Origin: an uncultured Collinsella sp.
Lineage (GTDB): Bacteria; Actinomycetota; Coriobacteriia; Coriobacteriales; Coriobacteriaceae
Length of the DNA: 5,041 bases
Reading direction: 5' to 3'
NCBI GenBank assembly: GCA_902494625.1
Contig: CABUUB010000104.1
Span: 1 to 5,041 of the forward strand
Position numbers and translations under genes: made by a program
In this document: positions 1 to 4,950 of the stretch, piece after piece
Position numbering within the stretch: position 1 is the first letter of the stretch
Layout of the letters: each line of letters opens with the position of its first letter
The notes under the pieces: generated by a model
Told to the model about the DNA's origin: nothing
The model's database searches: none
What the model saw: the letters and a program-made list of their open reading frames with translations, nothing else

Positions 1-72
1 CCCGAGCTCGAAGAGCCCTATGGCCGCCTTCCTGGCCTCGATATCATGCTTCACTCTCAAATCAACGCGCAT
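1..72 (-). CDS. Transposase-like helix-turn-helix protein (IS3-type orfA), N-terminal fragment
   Basis: The first 24 codons of an open frame start at ATG 72-70 and run off the left edge. The peptide begins MRVDLRVKHDIEARKAAIGL and continues FELG. This basic, helical start with an ARKAAIGLFELG-like first helix resembles the N-terminal helix-turn-helix of IS3-family orfA transposase subunits, which bind the IS ends. The start is supported by GGGAGG (86-81) 8 nt upstream of the ATG, a good Shine-Dalgarno. That Shine-Dalgarno lies inside the 3' arm of the perfect hairpin at 80-113, as in elements that mask the transposase start on read-through RNA. Only the N-terminus is visible, so family assignment rests on this short stretch plus the IS-like end just upstream. 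It could instead be another HTH protein. The gene is truncated only by the window. Confidence 0.6.
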   Translation of the reverse strand, partial: MRVDLRVKHDIEARKAAIGLFELG

Positions 73-79
73 AAAGAAA

Positions 80-113
80 GCCTCCCATTTCTCATGTCCA
101 AGAAATGGGAGGC
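80..113 (-). terminator. Perfect 13-bp hairpin with U-rich tail: terminator and Shine-Dalgarno mask
   Basis: Arms 80-92 (GCCTCCCATTTCT on the plus strand) and 101-113 (AGAAATGGGAGGC) are exact reverse complements around an 8-nt loop. In minus-strand RNA the stem is followed directly by UUUCUUUAU, a plausible intrinsic termination tract for transcripts arriving from the EF-G-like gene. The 3' arm also contains GGGAGG, the Shine-Dalgarno of the transposase-like gene starting at 72, so the folded stem would hide that site. On the plus strand no T-run follows, so function there is unlikely. Structure confidence is high; which role dominates is inference. Confidence 0.7.
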
Positions 114-119
114 AGTTCA
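95..119 (-). repeat. Candidate IS terminal inverted repeat (left)
   Basis: On the minus strand this 25-bp stretch opens TGAACTG and closes TTGGACA, similar in layout to IS150-group ends. Its C-rich central part (113-101) is also the 5' arm of the hairpin at 80-113, so the terminal repeat and the hairpin share bases. The partner repeat is off-window, so the inverted-repeat status is inferred from motif shape only. Confidence 0.4.
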
Positions 120-125
120 ATTACC

Positions 126-143
126 CAGGGCGGCCTTTTCGTC
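126..143. other. Possible orphan half of an intrinsic terminator
   Basis: Plus-strand GGGCGGCCTTTT (128-139) looks like a terminator 3' arm plus T-tract; on the minus strand it is an A-tract followed by the 5' arm GGCCGCCC. No matching complementary arm exists nearby: neither the 120-172 intergenic stretch nor the IS end contains it. It could be the half of the native EF-G terminator left on this side of the IS insertion. Chance GC-rich sequence is the alternative. Confidence 0.3.
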
Positions 144-172
144 AGCGTCCACATTGCAGGCAAAGCCACACG

Positions 173-2248
173 CTACTTGGCGCGACCCTCCTCATAGCGC
201 TCGACCAGCTTGGCCTGAACGTCATACGGCACCTGCTCGTAGCCGGCGGGCTTCATGGTAAAGTCGCCCGTGCCGCGCGTGATAGAGCGCAGGCGCGTCG
301 AATAATCCGTCAGCTCGGCCAGCGGCGCCTGGGCGATGACCACGGTGTCGCCGCGCTCATCGGTCTCCATGCCCGTCACGCGACCGCGCGATGCCGAGAT
401 GTCACCCATCACGGCGCCGGCGTAGCTCTCGGGGATAGTCACCGTGATTTCCTCGATGGGCTCCAGCACCACTGGGTCGGCATCGGCGCATGCCTTGCGC
501 AGGCCGATGCGAGCCGCTGCGCGGAACGCCATCTCATTGGAGTCGACGCTGTGATACGAGCCGTCGTACACAGCCACGCGAATGCCCGTGAGCGGGTAGC
601 CGGCAATGATGCCGTCCTTCATGGTCTCCTGGACACCCTTGTCCACGGCGGGGATCAGCGAGCGCGGAATACGGCCACCTACGACCTCGTCCACAAACTC
701 ATAGCCATCGCTCGTGCCGTCGGGCCCAATGAGCGGCTCAACGCGCAGCCAGCAGTCGCCATACTGACCGGCTCCACCGGTCTGCTTCTTGTGGCGGCCC
801 TGAGCGCTCGCCGTGCGGCGGATGGTCTCGCGATACGGGATGCGGATCGGCACGCTCTTGGCAGCGACCTTGGTGCGGTCCTCCAGACGGTTGAGCAGCA
901 CCGAAACCTGCGCCTCACCAACGGCGGAGATAATGGTCTGGCCGGTCTCCTCGTCGCGGTCGATGCTCATGGTCGGATCGGCCTTGCAGGCCTTCTCGAT
1001 AAACGTGTAGAGCTTCTCTTCGTCGCCGCGATTCTCGGCCTCGATGGCAATGCGGTACTGCGAGTTGGGGAACTTAAACGCCGCAGCCTCGACCTTGCCG
1101 GTAATCGAGAGCGTATCGCCCGTCTCGGCCGCCAGCTTGGGTGCCACGATAATGTCGCCGGCATAGGCGTGACCGACCTCGGTCATGTCGCGGCCGCACA
1201 TCACATACAGGTGAGCCAGACGGTCGCCCTTGCGCGTGCGGGCGTTGACCAGCTCAAGGCCCGGCTCAAGCGTGCCCGTCAGCACCTTGATAAAGCTGAT
1301 GCGACCCTGCTGCGGATCGGCCAGGGTCTTAAACACAAACGCCACCGGACGATCATCGTCGCTCGAAATCTTGAGCGAATCGCCGTCGATAAGCGGCATC
1401 TCGCCGTAGTCGGTCGGCGCCGGGAAGTACGTCGCGATGTCGTCCATCAGCGAGTTGACGCCCTGCTCCTTAATGCAATCGCCCGCAAAGACCGGCACAA
1501 AGATGCGCTCGGCGATCGCCTTCGACAGCAGGCCTTCAAGCTCCTCCTGCGTCAGCGTCTCCTCGCCTTCCAGGTACTTCATCATCAGCTCATCGTCGGC
1601 CTCGGCCACCAACTCGCACAGATGGTCATGGGCCTCCTCGGCCTGGGCACGATACTCCTCGGGAATCTCCGACTCAACGGCTTCGGTGCCGTTGCAGTGG
1701 CGCGCCTTCATGCGCACCAGGTCGATGATGCCGTCAAAGTCCTCGCCCTCGCCCCAGGGAAGGGTCACGGCGCCCAGGCGCGTGCCAAAGCGCTCCTGCA
1801 GCAGGTCCATCGTGGTCGCAAAGCTGGCCTCGGAGCGCGACAGGCGGTTTACGAACACCGCACGCGCCAGGCGCAGGTCCTCGGCGGCATACCAGAGCTT
1901 AACCGTCGTAGGCTGCGGGCCGGCCTCGGCGTCGACCACAAACAGAGCCGTCTCGCAGACGCTCATCGCGGCAAAGGCGTCGCCGATAAAATCAGGGTAG
2001 CACGGGGCATCGAGCACATTGATGCGCGCGCCCTTCCAGTCGATCGGCGCAATGGTCGTCGAGATGGAAAACGCACGCTTGACCTCTTCGGGGTCATAGT
2101 CGAGCGTGGGCTTGGTGCCGTCGTGGCCGCCCAGGCGGGCGGTCTTGCCGGAAAGGTGGAGCATGGCTTCGGCGAGTGAAGTCTTGCCCACCCCGCCTTG
2201 GCCTACGAGCACCACGTTCCTTACGTTGCCGGTCTTGGGAGCACCCAT
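173..2248 (-). CDS. EF-G-like translation factor (EF-G2/FusA2 type) with degenerate GTPase motifs
   Basis: A 691-aa protein of normal EF-G length, with domains in order: G domain (about 1-285), domain II (about 298-385), III (about 386-462), IV (about 465-592) and V (about 595-677). Translocation-factor features are clear: domain IV has QTGGAGQYGD (489-498) and DGSYHSVDSNE (562-572), and domain V has ITVTIPESYAGAVMGDIS and RSITRGTGDFTM. The P-loop GQGGVGKT (16-23) is intact. However, DTPGH is D80-A-P-C-Y84, so the DxxG glycine and catalytic histidine are both replaced. NKxD is N134-R-L-S137, losing the guanine-reading aspartate. The G5 region is AGDC (255-258) where canonical EF-G has CGSA. 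The switch I RGIT is RAFS. Domain III GELH is GEAQ. The start at 2248 is chosen for AAGGAGGT (2260-2253) 4 nt upstream; a TTG extension to 2359 has no such site and no conserved sequence. The protein is cytosolic and probably ribosome-associated. It is a paralogue of housekeeping EF-G; whether it hydrolyses GTP or catalyses translocation is open. It is unlikely to be a Tet(M)-type protection protein. Confidence 0.9.
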   Translation of the reverse strand: MGAPKTGNVRNVVLVGQGGVGKTSLAEAMLHLSGKTARLGGHDGTKPTLDYDPEEVKRAFSISTTIAPIDWKGARINVLDAPCYPDFIGDAFAAMSVCETALFVVDAEAGPQPTTVKLWYAAEDLRLARAVFVNRLSRSEASFATTMDLLQERFGTRLGAVTLPWGEGEDFDGIIDLVRMKARHCNGTEAVESEIPEEYRAQAEEAHDHLCELVAEADDELMMKYLEGEETLTQEELEGLLSKAIAERIFVPVFAGDCIKEQGVNSLMDDIATYFPAPTDYGEMPLIDGDSLKISSDDDRPVAFVFKTLADPQQGRISFIKVLTGTLEPGLELVNARTRKGDRLAHLYVMCGRDMTEVGHAYAGDIIVAPKLAAETGDTLSITGKVEAAAFKFPNSQYRIAIEAENRGDEEKLYTFIEKACKADPTMSIDRDEETGQTIISAVGEAQVSVLLNRLEDRTKVAAKSVPIRIPYRETIRRTASAQGRHKKQTGGAGQYGDCWLRVEPLIGPDGTSDGYEFVDEVVGGRIPRSLIPAVDKGVQETMKDGIIAGYPLTGIRVAVYDGSYHSVDSNEMAFRAAARIGLRKACADADPVVLEPIEEITVTIPESYAGAVMGDISASRGRVTGMETDERGDTVVIAQAPLAELTDYSTRLRSITRGTGDFTMKPAGYEQVPYDVQAKLVERYEEGRAK

Positions 2249-2252
2249 GATG

Positions 2253-2260
2253 ACCTCCTT
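2253..2260 (-). promoter_or_regulatory. Shine-Dalgarno of the EF-G-like gene
   Basis: AAGGAGGT on the minus strand is a near-perfect anti-16S match ending 4 nt before ATG 2248. It decides the start codon against the upstream in-frame TTG at 2359. A GC palindrome, CGCGCA-A-TGCGCG (2270-2282), lies about 10 nt upstream of it. Confidence 0.85.
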
Positions 2261-2383
2261 GCAGGGCCGCGCGCAATGCGCGACGCCAACGGGGAGAGTT
2301 CGCGGTCGGTGCCATCCCGGGAGCAGCATGGTCGGCAGCCGAGCCGACTCACCCTCCAAATGTCCTATGCCACCACCCTACCC

Positions 2384-2401
2384 TCACGGGCGGCTGTCCA
2401 T
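2384..2401 (-). promoter_or_regulatory. Possible leader mini-ORF (MDSRP) upstream of the EF-G-like gene
   Basis: ATG 2401-2399 opens a 5-codon frame, M-D-S-R-P, ending at TGA 2386-2384. AAAGG lies 5 nt upstream of the ATG at reasonable Shine-Dalgarno spacing. Very short uORFs in leaders of ribosome-acting factors can couple expression to ribosome stalling. An ORF this short can easily arise by chance, and no terminator/antiterminator pair is obvious after it. Confidence 0.22.
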
Positions 2402-2422
2402 GCACACCTTTCGGCACACGTA

Positions 2423-2451
2423 TGAATACAGGCGGCGAGAGGAAGAGACAA
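2423..2451 (-). promoter_or_regulatory. Candidate sigma70-type promoter for the EF-G-like gene
   Basis: On the minus strand TTGTCT (2451-2446) is followed after 17 bp by TATTCA (2428-2423). Spacing is ideal; the -10 box matches the consensus only at its first three bases. It lies downstream of the ABC operon terminator, where an independent promoter is expected. A perfect palindrome ACAAGCTTGT (2448-2457) overlaps the -35 box and could be an operator. Confidence 0.4.
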
Positions 2452-2484
2452 GCTTGTGAGGCGATTATTGAACCCCGTCGATGC

Positions 2485-2525
2485 AAACAAAAAGCCGCCA
2501 CAGACCGTAAGACCTGCGGCGGCTT
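2485..2525 (-). terminator. Intrinsic terminator of the amino acid ABC operon
   Basis: Arms AAGCCGCC (2492-2499) and GGCGGCTT (2518-2525) pair perfectly. The stem continues through one A-C mismatch into CAG/CTG (2501-2503 with 2514-2516), with a 10-nt loop. In the minus-strand RNA the stem runs into UUUUUGUUU (2493-2485). It lies 33 nt after the ATPase stop codon. A small extra stem CTCAA/TTGAG (2529-2533 with 2541-2545) lies between. The plus strand has no T-tract after the stem, so it is one-directional. Confidence 0.9.
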
Positions 2526-2558
2526 CGTCTCAATTAATAGTTGAGTAAATACCTGAGC

Positions 2559-3323
2559 CTATCCCTCGATACGGCTCAAGAACTCACGGGTGCGCTGCTC
2601 ACGCGGATGGTCGATGACCTGCTCGGCAGGACCCTCCTCGACAATGCGGCCGCCATCCATAAAGACCACGCGGTCGGCAACATCGCGCGCAAACTGCATT
2701 GCGTGGGTCACAATCACCATCGTCATATTCTGCGCGGCAAGGTCTTTAATGACACGCAGCACCTCGGCTGTCAGCTCGGGATCGAGTGCCGAGGTCGGCT
2801 CGTCAAAGAACAGGATCTCCGGATCGAGCGCCAAGGCGCGGGCGATACTCACACGCTGTTGCTGGCCGCCCGAAAGCTCACACGGCACCTTGTTCTCGTT
2901 GCCCGTAAGCCCCATCTGCTCGATCAACTCGCGCGCACGAGCTTCCGCCTGCTCGCGCGGGCGCTTAAGCACGCGGATCGGCGCGTCGATGATGTTTTTC
3001 ATCACGGTATAGTGCGGGAACAGGTTGTAATTTTGGAACACCAGGCCGAATCGCGAGCGTGCCCGCTTGGGCACATCGCCCTTCGCATAGACCGCGCCCG
3101 AACCCGCATCCGTCGCAACGGCAAGGTCACCAAACGAGAGCGAGCCTCCGTCGAGTGTCTCGAGCAGCGTGGCACACCGCAGCAGCGTGGACTTGCCGCC
3201 ACCCGAAGGCCCGATAATCGCCACGACCTCGCCACGCTTGACCTCGAGCGAGATATCCTTGAGCACCTCATTGCCGCCAAACGCCTTACGCGCGTTCGAT
3301 ATATTCATTACCGAATTAATCAT
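2559..3323 (-). CDS. Polar amino acid ABC transporter, ATP-binding protein
   Basis: A 254-aa cytosolic ATPase of the HisP/GlnQ type that powers amino acid import at the membrane. All motifs are present: Walker A GPSGGGKST (38-46), Q-loop FQNYNLFPH (Q97), signature LSGGQQQR (150-157), Walker B ILFFDEP (E175 catalytic), D-loop SALD (178-181) and H-loop H207. The length is normal for the family. The start ATG 3323 overlaps the permease stop by 8 nt (ATGATTAA), so translation is probably coupled. A second ATG at 3308 (MNISN) is possible and would also fit the family N-terminus. The region between Walker A and the Q-loop (about 66-91) is longer than in short HisP-type proteins. It is the last gene of the operon, with a terminator 33 nt after the stop. 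Transport class is secure; substrate is not determined from this subunit. Confidence 0.95.
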   Translation of the reverse strand: MINSVMNISNARKAFGGNEVLKDISLEVKRGEVVAIIGPSGGGKSTLLRCATLLETLDGGSLSFGDLAVATDAGSGAVYAKGDVPKRARSRFGLVFQNYNLFPHYTVMKNIIDAPIRVLKRPREQAEARARELIEQMGLTGNENKVPCELSGGQQQRVSIARALALDPEILFFDEPTSALDPELTAEVLRVIKDLAAQNMTMVIVTHAMQFARDVADRVVFMDGGRIVEEGPAEQVIDHPREQRTREFLSRIEG

Positions 3324-3969
3324 GGTAGTAATCCAATTTTTTCTCGGCGGCGCCCAGCAGCATCTCGACCACAAAGTTAAAGATCCAGTAGATCAGCGCC
3401 GCGATCGCAAACGGCACCATGCTCACCTGCGAGGCGACCAGCGCCTTGGCCGTCGAGAACATCTCACCCACGCCAATGGCAAACGCCAGCGACGTGTCCT
3501 TGACCAGCGTGATGATCTCGTTGCCCATCGCCGGCAGAATACGCTTGGCGACCTGCGGCGTCACGATATACAGAAACGTCTGCATGCGCGAATAGCCCAG
3601 CACCTCGGCGGCCTCGTATTGACCGCGCGGAATGGACTGCAGGCCCGAGCGATAGATCTCGGCAAAGTAACCGGCGTAGTTGATGATGAACGCTACGACG
3701 CACGCCGTCCACTTGGAATCGGGCGTGAGCGAAATGCCAAACACGTAGTACGGGGCAAAGTAGATGGCAAACATCTGCAGCATGAGCGGCGTGCCGCGCA
3801 TGACCGAGATATAGATGCGCGCAATCCAGCGAAGCGGCGCGATTTTGCTCATGCGCATAAACGCCACGGGGATTCCCAGCGGAATCGACCCCAACAGCGT
3901 CAGCACAAACAACTGCAAACTGACCAAGAATCCCTGGCCAAGCATCTGCATCATGACCTGAATAGACAT
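3316..3969 (-). CDS. Polar amino acid ABC transporter, permease (HisM/GlnP family)
   Basis: A 217-aa integral membrane protein with hydrophobic segments at about 13-38, 48-78, 85-106, 160-180 and 183-205. It has the family hallmarks RGTPLMLQ (59-66), GYFAEIYRSGLQSIP (100-114), the EAA loop QYEAAEVLGYSRMQTF (117-132), which docks on the ATPase, and LVKDTSLA (155-162). The usual EAA-loop LP is TP (137-138) here, followed by a retained LP at 145-146. The start ATG 3969 shares its A with the TAA of the binding-protein gene (TAATG), which favours translational reinitiation; only a weak Shine-Dalgarno is present, fitting coupling. A TTG start at 3984 is possible but less likely. It is the only permease gene in the operon, so a homodimer is expected, unlike HisQ/HisM heterodimers. 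Confidence 0.95.
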   Translation of the reverse strand: MSIQVMMQMLGQGFLVSLQLFVLTLLGSIPLGIPVAFMRMSKIAPLRWIARIYISVMRGTPLMLQMFAIYFAPYYVFGISLTPDSKWTACVVAFIINYAGYFAEIYRSGLQSIPRGQYEAAEVLGYSRMQTFLYIVTPQVAKRILPAMGNEIITLVKDTSLAFAIGVGEMFSTAKALVASQVSMVPFAIAALIYWIFNFVVEMLLGAAEKKLDYYHD

Positions 3970-4829
3970 TACTTGAGCACCCAATTATCGAAAGATAGAC
4001 CATAGCTTGAATACTTGTCGCACAGGTCCTTAACCGTGCCGTCCTCGTAGAGCGCCTTGAGCGACTCGGTCACGGCGTCGGCCGACTTGGTGTCGCCCTT
4101 CTTAAAGCCGACGGCGTAGTGCTCGCTGGACAGCGGCTCATCAAGCTGCGTATAAGCATCGGGCTTGGCGGCAAGCTGATACTGGGCAATCGAAAGGTCG
4201 CAAGCCACGGCATCGACCGCACCGCTCTCGAGCTGCATAAAGGCCGTGTTGTACTCGCCGATCGTGTCGAGCGTGGCAAACGTCGCCGCCAGATCCTTCT
4301 GGTCACCCTCGAGTACATCCTGCGCAGCGGAATCGGTCTGGGTAATCACGGTCTTGCCGGCAAGATCGTCCCAGCTCTTGATGCCCGCATCTTTCTTTAC
4401 CACCAGCACCTGCTCGTTGAGCATGTACGGCTCGGAGAACGTATAGTCGTCCTCGCGGCCCTCCATGGTAAAGCCGTTCCAGATGCAGTTGATGGCGCCC
4501 GAGTTAAGCAGCGTATCCTTGGCGTCCCAGTCGATGGCCTCGTATTTGACCTCCCAGCCCTGCTTATCGGCAACAGCCTTGGCAAGGTCGAGATCAAAGC
4601 CGGTGTACTCGCCATCGTCGCCCACAAAGCCGTACGGAGGATAGGACTTATCAAAGCCCACCACGAGCTTCTTGGACTCCGCAGCGCCCTTCACATCCTT
4701 GGCCGCGGCAGAGCCAGCAGCGGAACCCTTACCGGCACCACCACCGCAGCCTACCAGGCCAAGGCCTAGAACCGTAGCGAGCGAACCGGCTAGACCAACA
4801 AACTGACGACGAGACATATCGGTATTCAT
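3969..4829 (-). CDS. Amino acid ABC transporter, Tat-type lipoprotein substrate-binding protein (SBP family 3)
   Basis: A 286-aa extracytoplasmic, membrane-tethered binding protein that delivers a polar amino acid to the permease. The N-terminus has a twin-arginine motif SRRQFVG (6-12), a hydrophobic stretch and a lipobox LVGC with Cys28 as the lipidation site. A Gly/Ala/Ser/Lys linker (29-54) follows, then the mature fold. Family 3 landmarks are YPPYGF (63-68), GFDLDLAKAVA (77-87), WNGFTMEGREDDYTFSEPY (117-135), where R125 sits at the family's carboxylate-binding arginine, and QTDSAAQ (164-170). D211 in VACDLS is placed to bind the alpha-amino group. The start at 4829 is set by AAGGGGG (4842-4836) 6 nt upstream; the signal motif also fits it, and ATG 4817 would leave too little before the twin arginines. 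It is the first gene of the operon, downstream of a promoter with repeated half-sites. The exact substrate (glutamine, cystine, arginine or other) cannot be read from sequence alone. Confidence 0.95.
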   Translation of the reverse strand: MNTDMSRRQFVGLAGSLATVLGLGLVGCGGGAGKGSAAGSAAAKDVKGAAESKKLVVGFDKSYPPYGFVGDDGEYTGFDLDLAKAVADKQGWEVKYEAIDWDAKDTLLNSGAINCIWNGFTMEGREDDYTFSEPYMLNEQVLVVKKDAGIKSWDDLAGKTVITQTDSAAQDVLEGDQKDLAATFATLDTIGEYNTAFMQLESGAVDAVACDLSIAQYQLAAKPDAYTQLDEPLSSEHYAVGFKKGDTKSADAVTESLKALYEDGTVKDLCDKYSSYGLSFDNWVLK

Positions 4830-4835
4830 GGTATT

Positions 4836-4842
4836 CCCCCTT
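4836..4842 (-). promoter_or_regulatory. Shine-Dalgarno of the binding-protein gene
   Basis: AAGGGGG on the minus strand lies 6 nt before ATG 4829 and supports that start over the in-frame GTG at 4850. A 7-bp stem (4848-4867) would end 5 nt upstream of it in the transcript. Confidence 0.75.
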
Positions 4843-4847
4843 GATGG

Positions 4848-4900
4848 CACTTTAGTTAGGTAAAGTGAGTCATGTAACGTTCAGAATCATACACTTTACC
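4848..4900. promoter_or_regulatory. Operator-like cluster of three TAAAGTG half-sites
   Basis: GGTAAAGTG on the plus strand at 4859-4867 and its exact complement CACTTTACC at 4892-4900 form a 9-bp inverted repeat separated by 24 bp. A third arm, CACTTTA (4848-4854), pairs with TAAAGTG (4861-4867) around 6 bp. One arm lies between -35 and -10, the others just after the predicted transcription start. This arrangement suggests repression of the importer by a dimeric regulator, possibly amino acid responsive. The regulator is not in the window and I do not recognise the motif. Confidence 0.5.
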
Positions 4901-4914
4901 TTGATAGAGTACAA
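4886..4914 (-). promoter_or_regulatory. Promoter of the amino acid ABC operon
   Basis: On the minus strand TTGTAC (4914-4909) and TATGAT (4891-4886; 5 of 6 consensus bases) are separated by exactly 17 bp. Transcription would start near 4879, giving a leader of about 50 nt. The half-site GGTAAAGTG (4900-4892) fills the spacer right up to the -10 box, so a protein bound there should block RNA polymerase. Confidence 0.6.
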
Positions 4915-4950
4915 GGGAGGGTTTGCCCGGCGTGGGCGGGAAGCGGCGCG

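Larger units (their letters stand above)
1..119 (-). mobile_element. Left end of a putative IS3-family (IS150-like) insertion sequence
   Basis: Read on the minus strand from position 119, the sequence starts TGAACTGCCTCCC and reaches TTGGACA by position 95. This has the shape of IS150-group IS3 terminal repeats: TG at the tip, a C-rich block, an A/T block, then TTGGACA. A transposase-like start codon follows 47 bp inside the end, a normal distance for this family. The right end and the target duplication lie outside the window, so the boundary at 119 is inferred. Bases just outside, such as AATTAC, would be candidates for a short target duplication. The element sits 53 bp downstream of the EF-G-like stop codon, in the same orientation as that gene. 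Confidence 0.5.
2249..2422 (-). promoter_or_regulatory. Long structured 5' leader of the EF-G-like gene
   Basis: If the candidate promoter at 2423-2451 is right, the mRNA has about 170 nt before the ATG. The leader contains a 6-bp stem GTCGGC/GCCGAC (2331-2336 with 2343-2348), the palindrome at 2270-2282 and a possible 5-codon upstream ORF (2401-2384). No recognised riboswitch or T-box elements are seen. Regulation by translation status is conceivable for a translation factor but not demonstrated. Confidence 0.35.

Noticed and set aside
20..2179. A 719-codon open frame on the plus strand antisense to the EF-G-like gene
   Set aside because: It mirrors the coding frame of a GC-rich gene whose protein is clearly recognisable. 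Its own translation is low-complexity (rich in R, H, L, A, G) with no family resemblance, and no ribosome site is seen before its start.
2094..2315. Small minus-strand ORF MAPTANSP... overlapping the EF-G leader and start
   Set aside because: It has no convincing ribosome site, an Arg/Ala-rich composition, and runs out of frame into the EF-G coding region.
2249..2359. N-terminal extension of the EF-G-like protein to a TTG at 2359
   Set aside because: The extra 37 residues resemble nothing in the family, and the strong Shine-Dalgarno AAGGAGGT fits ATG 2248.
3970..3984. TTG start adding five residues to the permease
   Set aside because: ATG 3969 overlaps the preceding stop as TAATG, a typical coupled start, and the added residues are not family-like.
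3464..4003. 179-codon minus-strand frame inside the permease gene
   Set aside because: It is an alternative frame of the permease gene with no transporter motifs; the true frame carries the EAA loop and membrane segments.
2541..4005. Plus-strand open frames at 2541-3380 and 3169-4005 opposite the ABC genes
   Set aside because: Their translations are His/Arg/Asp-rich shadows of the antisense strand, and the opposite strand encodes complete ABC subunits with every expected motif.
4925..4937. GCCC/GGGC stem with a 5-nt loop
   Set aside because: Only 4 bp in a GC-rich stretch with no T-tract on either strand; likely chance.
4830..4950. Riboswitch, T-box or ArgR-type regulation of the ABC operon
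   Set aside because: The predicted leader is only about 50 nt, lacks T-box or riboswitch landmarks and any leader terminator, and the repeats do not match an ArgR box.
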